From assembly GCF_001548395.1 (NCBI RefSeq), contig NZ_AP017367.1:4935001-4999000 (forward strand): 64,000 nucleotides of DNA. Direction: 5' to 3'. Positions 1 to 8,522 of this stretch are shown piece after piece. A program made the translations under genes and the position numbers. The notes beneath the pieces are model-generated. The model did no database searches and was not told the origin of the DNA. It worked only from the letters and a program-made list of their open reading frames with translations. Source of the DNA: Leptolyngbya sp. O-77 (GTDB lineage: Bacteria > Cyanobacteriota > Cyanobacteriia > Elainellales > Elainellaceae). How positions within the stretch are numbered: the stretch's first letter is position 1; each line of letters begins with the position of its first letter.

Positions 1-5
1 TTGGG

Positions 6-1112
6 TTGACATATAGTTCGCTGCTGTGGCGAGAAAAGTTTGAGCGATCGCAGCGACAGATCGCCCTGATGAGCCGGATTGCTCACCTGCTGAATTCTGG
101 TTTGGAAACAGATGACATTTTGCAGCAAATTGCCGCTGAGTTAGGCCAGGGGCTGATGGGCGATCGCTGCTTGGTGATGCGGCTCCAAGCGACAGGCGTT
201 GCGCCAGTGGCGCGCTGGGAGCGATCGCAGGTGGCGTTGCCTGCGCTAGAACATCTGGAGCGCAGCGAGGTCTGGCAGCCCGTCATCGACACCTTCTTAG
301 ACGGTGGTGCGTCTTATTTGACGGTTCGCCCCGATGCGACTTCTAGCGCTCTCCAACACTGGCTGCAACACATGGGCGCAACGTCTGCCCTGCTGATTCC
401 AGTTTTGATTCAGTCCGATTTCTTTGGCGCGATTTGCCTGCTCGACTATTTCAAAGTGCGGTGGTATGCCCTGGATGAGGTGCAAACCGTGCGACAGGTG
501 GCAGATCATACGGCGATCGCCCTCGCCAGCGCCCAACACCACCATGATTCCCATCGGCAAACCACGGCGCTGCGGCTGCAAGTCATGGTTCCCCAAACGT
601 CCCTGCGCGACTCGCTGACGCAGTTGCTCAATGCCGAAGCCTTCGACCAGGAGCTTCAGCAGCTTAGTCGGCCGGCCCTGTGGACAGTGCAGCCGCCCTT
701 CAGCCTGATTATTTGCGATATTGACTATTTCAAGCTGATTAACGAGACCTACGGCTACAGCGTCGGCGACCAAATCTTGAGCCAATTAGCCCAGCGCTTG
801 CGTCGCCAGTTGCGCCAGGGTACGCTAGCCTACCGCTATGGTGGCGAAGAATTTGCCATTATCCTGCCGCGCACCTCGCTGACCGCTGCGCTAGACGTGG
901 CCGAGCGTCTGCTGAATGCGATTCATGGCCACCCGTTTGACACATCGGCGGGGCCGGTTTCGGTCACCGTTAGTTTTGGGGTGGCGCAGCAAGACCCCAG
1001 GGGCGATCGCAACGCCCGCAGCGTGCTGCAACGCGCCGAGAAAGCCTTACAAGATGCAAAACGTCAGGGCCGCGACTGTGCCAAAGGGCTGGAATTTGGG
1101 CTGGGTGCTTGA
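6..1112 (+). CDS. GAF-GGDEF diguanylate cyclase (5' end may be cut by window edge)
   Basis: Probable cyclic-di-GMP synthase controlled by an N-terminal sensor. Residues about 25-175 look like a GAF domain. A GGDEF domain follows from about 200, with the active-site motif GGEEF at 279-283 preceded by YRY, and DIDYFKLINETYG as the usual Mg/GTP-binding segment. The inhibitory I-site RxxD expected just before the active site reads RQGT (270-273), so product inhibition is probably lost. The TTG start at base 6 is only the first possible start inside the window. The frame is open to the window edge, so the true start and perhaps another sensor domain may lie upstream. The stop is followed by short 13-bp tandem repeats. 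Cyclase activity is inferred from the intact GGEEF. Confidence 0.85.
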   Translation: MTYSSLLWREKFERSQRQIALMSRIAHLLNSGLETDDILQQIAAELGQGLMGDRCLVMRLQATGVAPVARWERSQVALPALEHLERSEVWQPVIDTFLDGGASYLTVRPDATSSALQHWLQHMGATSALLIPVLIQSDFFGAICLLDYFKVRWYALDEVQTVRQVADHTAIALASAQHHHDSHRQTTALRLQVMVPQTSLRDSLTQLLNAEAFDQELQQLSRPALWTVQPPFSLIICDIDYFKLINETYGYSVGDQILSQLAQRLRRQLRQGTLAYRYGGEEFAIILPRTSLTAALDVAERLLNAIHGHPFDTSAGPVSVTVSFGVAQQDPRGDRNARSVLQRAEKALQDAKRQGRDCAKGLEFGLGA

Positions 1113-1169
1113 AGCTTAAGGGCTGCCGTTCAGTAGGGCCGCCGTTGAGTCAGTCTGCCGTTCAATAGG

Positions 1170-1208
1170 GCCGCCTTGCAATGCCGCCTTGCAATGCCGC
1201 CTTGCAAT
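1170..1208. repeat. 13-bp tandem repeat, three copies
   Basis: Three exact head-to-tail copies of GCCGCCTTGCAAT lie between the GGDEF gene and doxX. Degenerate relatives (GCCGTTCAGTAGG and similar) precede them from about 1127. No function can be assigned. It looks like a slipped-strand expansion in intergenic DNA. Confidence 0.8.
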
Positions 1209-1355
1209 AGAGTTCATGCAAGATGCAGATTCGAGGTGGGGAAATCTCACTAAGAATTTGCATTTGGGAACTGGTCTTGACTATTAATTTTCGTTATATT
1301 ACTTAATGAAGATATGTATCCACTTTAATCTCGTTTACCTCCAGTCGCACCCCTT

Positions 1356-1895
1356 ATGAATACAATCCAGCGTGCCACCGGGCTATTGTCCGCCGTCCTC
1401 CGTCCAAACCTCACGCCGAACTATCCCTCACAACTTGCCTGGACAGTGCTTCGTGTGATTGCTGGTGTGGTGATGATCCATAACGGACTTGATAAGCTGT
1501 CCGACATTCCCAGCTTCGCGGAAGCCTACGTCAAAGTGATTGGGCTGCCGTTCCCGATTTTCTTTAGCTACCTCGCCGCCTACACCGAACTGCTGGCATC
1601 GCCGCTGGTGGCGCTAGGCCTGTTCACTCGCCCCGCTGCGCTGGGCCTGTTCTCGACGATGCTGGTTGCCATGTATCACCATGTCAAGGTGGCGGGCTTG
1701 AGCATTCCCTACCTGGAACTCTCGACGCTCTATGCAGCCGTGTTCCTGTTCTTCACCATCAACGGTGCGGGCCTGTTTTCGGTGGATGCGCTGCTGTCGG
1801 GCTGGCTGACGGCAATGTGGGGCGGCACGCCGGCTAAGTCCATTGCAGACTTAGAAAATGCCTACCAGCTTTCTGAAACGGCTTCTAATCAGTAA
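1356..1895 (+). CDS. DoxX family membrane protein
   Basis: A 179-residue integral membrane protein of the DoxX family. After a short polar N-terminus it has about four hydrophobic helices. They begin near residue 27 (WTVLRVIAGVVMIHNGLDKL, the typical first DoxX helix with the HNGLDKL turn) and continue through FSYLAAYTELLASPLVALGLF, LGLFSTMLVAMYHHVK and LYAAVFLFFTINGAGLF. DoxX relatives are small membrane proteins of uncertain biochemical role, some linked to quinone or thiol redox chemistry. The ATG follows a long AT-rich leader. The gene stands alone and ends just before a strong bidirectional terminator. Family assignment is firm; function is unknown. Confidence 0.8.
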   Translation: MNTIQRATGLLSAVLRPNLTPNYPSQLAWTVLRVIAGVVMIHNGLDKLSDIPSFAEAYVKVIGLPFPIFFSYLAAYTELLASPLVALGLFTRPAALGLFSTMLVAMYHHVKVAGLSIPYLELSTLYAAVFLFFTINGAGLFSVDALLSGWLTAMWGGTPAKSIADLENAYQLSETASNQ

Positions 1896-1941
1896 GGCTG
1901 CCGTTAAGCACTCAGAAAGGTCTGCCCGAATAGAGAGAGGA

Positions 1942-1982
1942 AAAAAATGCGATCGCCTTTCATGAGTGCGATCGCATTTTTT
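1942..1982. terminator. Bidirectional terminator built from two HIP1 octamers
   Basis: A perfect 15-bp inverted repeat (AAAAAATGCGATCGC / GCGATCGCATTTTTT) with an 11-nt loop separates the convergent doxX and DUF3318 genes. Both arms contain the HIP1 octamer GCGATCGC and both strands end in a T-run, so it can stop transcription from either side. Confidence 0.85.
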
Positions 1983-2041
1983 ACAAGTTTTTTAACAAGT
2001 TTCTCACGGGTCAAACCGAAGCCATCAAGCGTCGCAAAGCC

Positions 2042-2677
2042 TTAGTACGCTTCTCCCTTCGAGCGAGCTTTTGCCTTAGCAGCGCTCTTCTTCAGCGCGT
2101 CCAGACGCAGTTCATAGCGGCGGCGCTCCTTTTTGTTCTTGCTTTGCTCCACCAAAATCTTGAGCGCACTGCCCAGGCTCTTGTAGGCATTGGGCAGAGA
2201 ATAGCCAAAGCGCGTCGCCAGGGCGATCGCCTTTTCATCCGCTTCAATTGCCTCTCGCAGCGTCTTCTCACTATTGTTTCGGGCATAGAGCCGCCAACCC
2301 GACACGCCGCACAGCCCCAGCGCCAACATCAGCAGCAGTCCGTCCTGCACCCACAGTTCGCCAACCGCGCCGCCCAAGCCGATGGCCAGAGCCGCCATTT
2401 CCCAGCCATCCTTAGGAATGGTGTCGTTTTGGATGCGGGCCACTTCATGCCAGAACAGCAGGTTTCGCTGATCCAGCGCCAGCGCATCCCACTTGGCCAG
2501 ATCGACTTGAACCTCGACCTGATCTTTGCCAATCTCCTCACTGGTGATCAGCGGCGGATTGACTCCAGGCGACGCTTCGATCGTTACCCAGCTCCGCAAC
2601 TCAGGCGGCAGCAGCGATTTCAGTCGGCGCAGTTCGCTTAAATCGGCTCTGGCAGAAGCAGTTGCGTAAGAGGTCAT
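2042..2677 (-). CDS. DUF3318 domain-containing protein
   Basis: A 211-residue protein of the cyanobacteria-restricted DUF3318 family. The N-terminal half is soluble and contains RRLKSLLPPELRSWVTIEASP. The middle (about 95-135) has two hydrophobic stretches, AALAIGLGGAVGELWVQDGL and LLMLALGLCGVSGWRLY. The C-terminus is a charged, Lys/Arg/Ala-rich, probably coiled-coil tail. No function is known for the family. The start ATG gives the expected MTSYATASARADLSELRRL opening. It converges with doxX on the shared HIP1 terminator. Confidence 0.8.
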   Translation of the reverse strand: MTSYATASARADLSELRRLKSLLPPELRSWVTIEASPGVNPPLITSEEIGKDQVEVQVDLAKWDALALDQRNLLFWHEVARIQNDTIPKDGWEMAALAIGLGGAVGELWVQDGLLLMLALGLCGVSGWRLYARNNSEKTLREAIEADEKAIALATRFGYSLPNAYKSLGSALKILVEQSKNKKERRRYELRLDALKKSAAKAKARSKGEAY

Positions 2678-3003
2678 AGGACTTGTCTGGACTTGTCTAA
2701 GGAGTATGGTCTAAAAATATGGTCTAGTTTTGTCTACAGGAAAACCGGGAATCGCCAAGTACGCCACGAATCTGCCGTCACCCTGTTCTCCGCAATTCTA
2801 AAACAGCACCCTCGTAAAGGTACTTTCATGCAGTATAGCGATCGCTCGCTCCAAGTTCATAGCCGGATCTCCGAACTTCAATCAGGCGACTAAGCACCCC
2901 CAAAAACCTCGCTCTCCCCTCTTCGTTCTTCCCTCTTCGTTCTTTCCTCTTCGTTCTTCGTTCTTTCCCTTCTCTCCCTATCCTAGCTCGACCCACACGC
3001 GCC
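2678..3003. other. Intergenic region without a supported gene
   Basis: This is the space between the start of the DUF3318 gene and the end of the rhomboid gene. It holds the DUF3318 promoter area. Near 2935-2970 there is a pyrimidine-rich run of repeated TTCGTTCTT words. No coding sequence or RNA gene was recognised. Confidence 0.6.
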
Positions 3004-3717
3004 TCAACGAAACTCGCGAGTGCCGTCGCTAAACAGCCCCAGCAGCGGCCCCAAAATCATGCCAAAAATAAAGCCGCCTGCGTGGGCCCAATAGGCAATG
3101 CCACCTGTTTCTACCGCAGTAGTCACGTTTAGGCTAGCCAGGCCAGAGAATGCCTGCATCACGAACCAAAAGCCGAGGAATAGCAGCGCCGGAATGCGAA
3201 ACGGAATCAAGATAATGCCCAGTGGCACCAGCGTCAGAATTCGCGCCTTGGGGAATCGCAAAATGTAAGCTCCCATCACACCGGCGATCGCCCCACTCGC
3301 GCCCAGCGACGGCACATTTGACCCCGAAGCGACAAACCATTGACACAGCGCCGCCAGCGCACCACAGGCCAGGTAAAAAATCAGGAATTTGCTGTGACCC
3401 AGCTTGTCTTCGATATTGTTACCGAAGATCCACAGATAGAGCATATTGCCCGCCAGATGCAAAAAGCCGCCGTGGAGAAACTGAGAAGTAAACAGCGTCA
3501 CCCATTCTGGAACGGGCGTAGAAGAGATGGCTGCCGTGCCATCTCCAAAACTTGCCGTAAGCTGGCGAGGCACGACTGCCCAGGTTTGCAGAAACCGCTC
3601 TAGCTCTGGCTGCGACAGCGAAATCTCATACAAAAAGACCAGAACGTTCGCAATAATCAACCCGTAGGTGACATAGGGGGTGATTCGGGTTGGATTGTCG
3701 TCGTTTAAGGGAACCAC
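3004..3717 (-). CDS. Rhomboid family intramembrane serine protease
   Basis: A 237-residue membrane protease that cleaves substrates within the bilayer. The catalytic serine is Ser141 in the GASGA motif, and the partner histidine is His212 in YWAHAGGF. The HGGFLHLAGNMLYLWIFG segment (His87, Asn91) is the usual oxyanion and loop region. Six to seven hydrophobic segments are visible. The N-terminus MVPLNDDNPTR is typical of bacterial rhomboids. It is probably transcribed alone. Substrates are unknown. Confidence 0.92.
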   Translation of the reverse strand: MVPLNDDNPTRITPYVTYGLIIANVLVFLYEISLSQPELERFLQTWAVVPRQLTASFGDGTAAISSTPVPEWVTLFTSQFLHGGFLHLAGNMLYLWIFGNNIEDKLGHSKFLIFYLACGALAALCQWFVASGSNVPSLGASGAIAGVMGAYILRFPKARILTLVPLGIILIPFRIPALLFLGFWFVMQAFSGLASLNVTTAVETGGIAYWAHAGGFIFGMILGPLLGLFSDGTREFR

Positions 3718-3944
3718 AAGAAATTTTCCGGCTAACTCATACCGAGTACTCTACTATGGGGACGCTCAGGGGGGGAATATCTACTGCGAACGATATTGCT
3801 CAAGGTAGGGAAAAACTTTCAAAAAATTACTCTAGGGAGGGTTTCCCAAGACTCCAGGAACCGGGCTAATTTCTAGTTCAAATCATTGGCAATAACTAAT
3901 CTTCGACAATCCAGTCCTCGACAATCTCTCCAAAAATTTTTCCA

Positions 3945-4017
3945 AAAACTAAGGCTTGCGCTCCAGAGCAAGCTGATGGAAAGCATCGGCTGAACTGGAC
4001 ACCCAAGCCTTAGTTTT
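3945..4017 (-). terminator. Long hairpin downstream of plastocyanin gene
   Basis: A 14-bp perfect inverted repeat (AAAACTAAGGCTTG at 3945-3958, CAAGCCTTAGTTTT at 4004-4017) encloses 45 nt. It lies about 80 nt past the petE stop in the transcribed direction, and the distal arm runs into T-rich sequence. It probably stabilises the petE mRNA 3' end or terminates it. A smaller competing stem (GCTTGC / GCAAGC) sits inside. A small reading frame covering this region was not accepted as a gene. Confidence 0.6.
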
Positions 4018-4094
4018 GAATCGGTTTTGACGGAGGCAAGCCCTATGCCGATGTGCGTCAGATGCCACACATTTTGGAGTTACGGAGAAGCAAG

Positions 4095-4514
4095 TTAGCC
4101 TTCGACCGTGATTTTGCCCACCATGCCAGCCCCCCGGTGAGGAGCGCAGTAGTAGGTGTAGGTTCCGGCAGGGAAATCGCTGGAGAAGGTAATCTCGTAG
4201 GACTCGCCAGGAGAAAACATCAGCTGATTGTGGCTCAGTTTATCGGCCAAATCTTTGCTAGCGCCGGGAACTTGCTTGTCATCAAACAGAATGTTATGGG
4301 GAGGGAGCTTGTTATTCACCCACTTCACGGTATCGCCAGGATGAACAGTGATATTGGCAGGCTCAAACTGGAGCAAGCCGCTATCGGCTCCCATCTTGAC
4401 GGTGAAGGTTTCAGCCGCGGCAGGAGAAACCACTGCCACGAAGCTGCTAACCATCAGCACAAGCGCGAAGAGGGCAAGACTTAGACTCCGTGAAATTTGA
4501 GCAATCAACTTCAT
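4095..4514 (-). CDS. petE: Plastocyanin precursor
   Basis: A 139-residue precursor of the copper protein that carries electrons from cytochrome b6f to photosystem I in the thylakoid lumen. Residues 1-34 form a Sec signal peptide ending SPAAA, and the mature protein starts ETFTVKMG. All four copper ligands are present: His73 (LPPHN), Cys123 (YTYYC), His126 (APHRGAG) and Met131 (GMVGK). The mature length of about 105 residues is standard. The gene stands alone with a long hairpin downstream. Copper-dependent regulation is common in the family, but nothing in the promoter shows it directly. Confidence 0.97.
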   Translation of the reverse strand: MKLIAQISRSLSLALFALVLMVSSFVAVVSPAAAETFTVKMGADSGLLQFEPANITVHPGDTVKWVNNKLPPHNILFDDKQVPGASKDLADKLSHNQLMFSPGESYEITFSSDFPAGTYTYYCAPHRGAGMVGKITVEG

Positions 4515-4727
4515 GGTGACCTCGAAAATTTAAGTGTTAAGTCATGACCCACATAGCATTCTAGCCTGAAGCCGTCATTCTGAAGCAATCATAAAGCCCG
4601 TTCAAAAACAAAAATCCGTCGCTAGCTTGAGCCTGTGTGGCAATTGCTGCTTCAGGCGATACGGGAATCTGGATTGCTCTATAGAATAGCGATGAAGTAA
4701 AGGCTCTACTTGCTGGCGAATGGGCTT

Positions 4728-5630
4728 CTAACGGGTGGCGAAACGGCGCACTGCAAACAGGCTGCCAAGCAGCCCAACGGAGCTACCCAGGGCCAGCAAT
4801 GCTAGCGGCAAGATAAGCGCTTTTTCTGGGCTGAGGCGGAGTCCTTCGGTCAAAAACTGAATGAAGTCTGCCTGCTGGCTGAGCAGTTCATGGATAAAGC
4901 CCTGAACGCCCGAAATGAGGCCCCAGGAGGCGATCGCCCCCACCACGCCAAACGCCAAGCCCTGCAAAATAAACGGCAGATAAATCCAGGCAGAGGTTGC
5001 GCCGACCAGTTGCATCACCTCGATCTCGCGGCGGCGGGCCATCACGATCAGACGAATCGTGGTCGTGAGAACGGCGATCGCCGTTAGCGTCAGTACGGTA
5101 ATAATCCCCGCGCTGATCCAGCCCAAGCCCTGATGCAGTTGAGCAATCCGGCGCACTGCCTCATCGACATACTGCACCGCATCCACACCCGGCGTTTTTT
5201 CGAGCCGCTGCGCCAAAGTTGCCACACTCTCAGAACTCCGCGCCCGCACCTTTAGCTCGTCCACCAGCGGGTTGCCATTTAGCTGCTGCGTCGCGCCGCG
5301 AATATCGGAGATGCCCAACTCCTTCACCAATTGCTCCCAGGCTTCCTCCTTAGACACAGCCACCACCTCTGCCACCTCCGGCATTGCCTGCACCTGGGGC
5401 GCAAGCGTGTTGGCCTGCACTCCCGACTGGAGGAATACGGACACCTGAAGCTGGCTGCCAAACTGATTGAGCAACCCTTCCAGTTGCCAGGATGCCTGCA
5501 AGCTGATGCCAAACAGGAACAGCAACACCGTCATCGTGCTGATGGCGGCCCAGTTCATCCAGCCGCCCCGCCGTAGCCCTAGTAGCGTCTCCCGCAGTAG
5601 ATAATCCGATTTGGTGAAAAAGCCTAGCAT
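4728..5630 (-). CDS. ftsX: Cell division protein FtsX (permease-like)
   Basis: A 300-residue membrane protein. With FtsE it forms an ABC-type complex that controls peptidoglycan hydrolysis at the division site. The FtsX layout is visible: an N-terminal helix (about 24-45, MNWAAISTMTVLLFLFGISL), a large extracytoplasmic domain (about 50-160, including AMPEVAEVVAVSKEEAWEQL), then three helices starting at about 170, 215 and 265 with the cytoplasmic RRREIEVMQLVGAT loop characteristic of the family. ftsE is not adjacent in this window. A 95-bp palindromic repeat lies about 120 bp upstream. Confidence 0.92.
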   Translation of the reverse strand: MLGFFTKSDYLLRETLLGLRRGGWMNWAAISTMTVLLFLFGISLQASWQLEGLLNQFGSQLQVSVFLQSGVQANTLAPQVQAMPEVAEVVAVSKEEAWEQLVKELGISDIRGATQQLNGNPLVDELKVRARSSESVATLAQRLEKTPGVDAVQYVDEAVRRIAQLHQGLGWISAGIITVLTLTAIAVLTTTIRLIVMARRREIEVMQLVGATSAWIYLPFILQGLAFGVVGAIASWGLISGVQGFIHELLSQQADFIQFLTEGLRLSPEKALILPLALLALGSSVGLLGSLFAVRRFATR

Positions 5631-5749
5631 GACGAAATCCCAGGATGTTGCACAAACTCCGATTCAGAAACTTTAGCGCAACAAACGTAGGATGACGTGT
5701 CAAGTTCTGTGATCGGCAGGCGGGAGTGATGAAGTGTTGAATCAGGTTC

Positions 5750-5844
5750 TACAGCATTTTTGAAGCTAGTGAGGCACACGGATGGTCAATAAGCCCTTGC
5801 CTCGTGAGGGCAGCGTGTGCCTCACCCTGCAAGAAAATGCTGTA
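5750..5844. repeat. 95-bp MITE-like palindromic repeat, copy 1
   Basis: Begins TACAGCATTTT and ends AAAATGCTGTA (11-bp perfect terminal inverted repeats). An internal second stem is GTGAGGCACAC / GTGTGCCTCAC. Near-identical 95-bp copies occur at 24586, 30924 and 63883. The TA at each end could be the duplicated TA target of a Tc1/IS630-type element (inference). It lies between the divergent-side flank of ftsX and the 3' end of the amidohydrolase gene. Confidence 0.85.
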
Positions 5845-5877
5845 TCAGCCTGCCCCAGGCTCCATCGCCCTGCCAGC

Positions 5878-7347
5878 CTATCCCCCCTGCAATCCCATTA
5901 CGTCGCGATACCGGGACTCCAGCGCATTCCGAGTTGGCGATTCTCGATTAAAATCCCACCGGCTCCGGGCAAAGAGTTCCTGACGCAGATGGTGGACATC
6001 TACCGTCGTCATGTTGCCCTCGGCAATCACCTGACGGCCGCCCACCCAGGCGCTATGAACAGCCTGCACCGGGCGACCCAGCACCAGCAGCCCGATGGGG
6101 TCGGTGCGCGGCAGCAGCGATAGGTTGGTGAGGTCATACAGCACCAGATCGGCCAGCTTCCCGACTTCCAGAGAGCCGATCTGGTCTTGCATTCCCAGCC
6201 CGGTTGCGCCGCCAAGGGAGGCCATCGTGACGGCCTGACGGGGGGTGATCCAGTGGCGATAGTCAAAGTCGGTGACGTTGTGCAAAATAGAGCCGATTTT
6301 GATCGCTTCGAGCAAGTCCTGAGAATCGTTGCTGGCGGAGCCATCGCAGCCAAAGGTAACGTTCACACCGGCCTGCCGATATTTCAAGATTGGCGCGATG
6401 CCGCTGCCCAGGCGCAGGTTGCTGAGGGGATTGTGGACGACGGTGGAGTTTGTGGCGGCGAGAAGCTGGATGTCTTGGTCGTTCAGCCAGACGCAGTGGG
6501 CCAAGGAGGTGCGTGGCCCCAGGAACTCTAGCCGTTTCAGATATTCCACTGCCGTACAGCCGTATTTTTCTTCTGCTAGCAGCTTCTGGGCTTTGCTCTC
6601 TAGCAGGTGGGTGTGGCGGCAGAGTCCGTGGCGATCGCTCAGTTCATTGCACCCAGCAAATAGTTCGTCAGAGCAAAGCTGGGGCCCAGTCGGAGCCATC
6701 ACAATATAGATACCGTCGTCGGGACGATGAAACTGGGCGATCGCCTCGCTCATCATCTCTAGTGTTTCTTGGGCTGTGCAGGCATACGGCTCGTAGACCT
6801 GGGCAGTTCCTCCCGTGGGAATGCTAGAGGGCAGCGACTGATCCTGAATCAGCGGCGCGACAAACGCGCGAATGCCCGCCTCGCGATAGCCCTTCACCGC
6901 CGCGCCAATGGTTTCCAGTTCTTGACCCGGCATGATGGTCAGGTGATCGACAACGGTGGTGCCCCCAGAGAGCAAGGTTTCCACTGCCGTACCAATAGCA
7001 CTCAGGTAGACCTGCTCCGGATCGGCAGGCGCAAAGTCGTAGAGTTCCGCCAGCCATAGCTCCAAGGGATAAGGCAAAATTGCCCCCCGCTGCCACAGTT
7101 CCGAGGAGTGGGTATGGGCATTGACAAACCCTGGCAACAAGAGCTTGTCGCGTCCATCCACAACGGTTCCCACGGGGTCAAGCTGGGGAGCAATCTTCGC
7201 AATTTGCCCGCCCTCAATTTGTACGTCTACTGTGTCGTAACCCGTTTCACTTGCAATCCATGCCTGCCGAATCGTATAGCCTGTCAATGGTTTAACCCTC
7301 AGAATCGCTGTATAGAAAATTTCGTCCCTCGGCTTGGCAGATGGCAT
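5878..7347 (-). CDS. Amidohydrolase (TRZ/ATZ-type, cytosine/guanine deaminase-like superfamily)
   Basis: A 489-residue metal-dependent hydrolase that removes amino or related groups from nitrogen heterocycles. The metal and catalytic residues of the superfamily are present: His78 and His80 (FVNAHTHSS), His247 (RHTHLLESKAQ), His284 (SLAHCVWLN) and Asp335 (FGCDGSASNDSQDLLEA). The C-terminal QIGSLEVGKLADLVLYD segment closes the composite beta domain. The substrate cannot be read from sequence; guanine, methylthioadenosine or triazine-like compounds are all handled by relatives. It is transcribed away from the RidA and cysteine-hydrolase genes, suggesting a shared nitrogen-scavenging role. A 14-bp palindrome lies just upstream of the start. 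The exact N-terminus is uncertain by up to about 15 residues. Confidence 0.82.
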   Translation of the reverse strand: MPSAKPRDEIFYTAILRVKPLTGYTIRQAWIASETGYDTVDVQIEGGQIAKIAPQLDPVGTVVDGRDKLLLPGFVNAHTHSSELWQRGAILPYPLELWLAELYDFAPADPEQVYLSAIGTAVETLLSGGTTVVDHLTIMPGQELETIGAAVKGYREAGIRAFVAPLIQDQSLPSSIPTGGTAQVYEPYACTAQETLEMMSEAIAQFHRPDDGIYIVMAPTGPQLCSDELFAGCNELSDRHGLCRHTHLLESKAQKLLAEEKYGCTAVEYLKRLEFLGPRTSLAHCVWLNDQDIQLLAATNSTVVHNPLSNLRLGSGIAPILKYRQAGVNVTFGCDGSASNDSQDLLEAIKIGSILHNVTDFDYRHWITPRQAVTMASLGGATGLGMQDQIGSLEVGKLADLVLYDLTNLSLLPRTDPIGLLVLGRPVQAVHSAWVGGRQVIAEGNMTTVDVHHLRQELFARSRWDFNRESPTRNALESRYRDVMGLQGG

Positions 7348-7378
7348 ACTGCCTTTTCTTGCAGGGTGAGATTGTCCT

Positions 7379-7392
7379 GTCCTGAACAGGAC
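7379..7392. promoter_or_regulatory. 14-bp perfect palindrome upstream of amidohydrolase
   Basis: GTCCTGAACAGGAC is a perfect palindrome 32 bp upstream of the amidohydrolase start, where an operator would be expected. A partial overlapping copy of the half-site (GTCCTGTC) precedes it. The cognate regulator is unknown. Confidence 0.4.
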
Positions 7393-7783
7393 GAGACTTC
7401 GTAACTACTTGCATATCTCACGCGCTGCAAAAACACCGTATCAAAAATTCGCCAACTGCCTCAATCCTCCTTGGGGTTATTACAGAGGAGATTGGAACAG
7501 CATTCGCAAAAGCATCCAAAACTTTTCAAAAATGCTGACCTTTGCACAGCAGGATTATGACATTTCCTGCCTGTGGCACGCACGAGAGTTCCGTAAAGTA
7601 CCTATTTCAAGGGATGCTCGTTTTGCGATAGAGTGACCGGATGTTTGTAGGAGAATGCAGTTACTTTTGAGTTCCAACTTTGTAAGTTCCAGCGTTCAAG
7701 CGCAAACTTTCAAGTTGCAAATGGGTATAAACCGTTCAAAATATCCAGTGCTTTGAGTAATTGGCAATTAAAACTAGATCCAG

Positions 7784-7815
7784 GTCAGATTTAAGTCGGA
7801 TTTAAGTCAGATTTA
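7784..7815. promoter_or_regulatory. Three 11-bp-spaced direct repeats upstream of ridA-like gene
   Basis: GTC(A/G)GATTTA occurs three times with exactly 11-bp period (7784, 7795, 7806), about 70 bp before the RidA start, in an otherwise gene-free 536-bp region (7348-7883). The helical-turn spacing is typical of tandem activator sites, but no factor can be named. The rest of this intergenic stretch shows no supported gene. Confidence 0.4.
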
Positions 7816-7883
7816 ATAAATTCTCTGGATTACTGCCTACAAAACTATATTCTGTTTGTCTTCTCATCTACCCGTTCCCAACC

Positions 7884-8273
7884 ATGCTTCAGTACATCAC
7901 TCTCGATGGTCTACCCTGCGTCGCGCCCTATTGCCATGCTGTGCGAGCAGGCGATTTCCTGTTTGTGACAGGGCAACTCGCAGAAGACCCCAAGACTGGC
8001 GAGGTCGTGCGCGGCCCCATTGAGGAGCAGGCAGTGCGGGTGATGGAAAATCTGAAGATGGTGCTAGAGGCTTCGGGTAGCAGCTTTAGCCAGGTTGTGA
8101 TGGCGCGGATTTTTGTCACCGATTTTCGCTTCTATGATGCAGTGAATGATATCTACAAGTCGTACTTTGAAGCAGGACGACTGCCAGGACGCACCACAGT
8201 CGGCGTGTCGGCGCTGGCAGACTTTGGCGATGTCGAAATTGATTTGATTGCCTACTGCGGGGAGTCGGCTTGA
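7884..8273 (+). CDS. RidA family protein (reactive imine/enamine deaminase-like)
   Basis: A 129-residue protein of the RidA/YER057c/UK114 family. These trimeric proteins hydrolyse reactive enamines and imines; the pyrimidine-pathway member RutC belongs to the same family. The catalytic arginine is Arg103 in LPGRTTVGVSAL. The surrounding AGDFLFVTGQLAEDPKTGEVV and CGESA ends fit the family in length and order. It is followed 250 bp later by a RutB-like hydrolase on the same strand, so the pair may act on one nitrogen compound. Whether it is a general RidA or a pathway-specific member cannot be told. Confidence 0.85.
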   Translation: MLQYITLDGLPCVAPYCHAVRAGDFLFVTGQLAEDPKTGEVVRGPIEEQAVRVMENLKMVLEASGSSFSQVVMARIFVTDFRFYDAVNDIYKSYFEAGRLPGRTTVGVSALADFGDVEIDLIAYCGESA

Positions 8274-8522
8274 GGGGTTGAGGAGCGGGGATCGGCTCTG
8301 GGAACAAAGCCAAAAGAGCCTGTCCCTGGTTTTGCAGTGCAAAATCCCCAATCCCATATCTAAAATCGGCAATCTAGAAATCTAAAATCAGCGCGGCACA
8401 TTAAGCTTTGTGGTGCAAATCCGCCAATCGCAGAAGTGTCGGTGAATACTGAAGGCGATCGCCTTTTATCGTAGGACTAGTCGATACTGGCTTGTCATAA
8501 CAACTTTGGACGAGGTTTCCCT

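Noticed and set aside
2693..2893. 66-codon frame between DUF3318 and rhomboid genes
   Set aside because: No ribosome-binding site or family-like sequence. Composition is that of intergenic DNA.
3873..4070. 65-codon minus-strand frame downstream of plastocyanin gene
   Set aside because: It covers the long hairpin at 3945-4017 and has no recognisable protein features or ribosome-binding site.
5782..6123. Plus-strand frame starting in the 95-bp repeat copy 1
   Set aside because: It begins inside the repeat and then runs antisense to the well-supported amidohydrolase gene.
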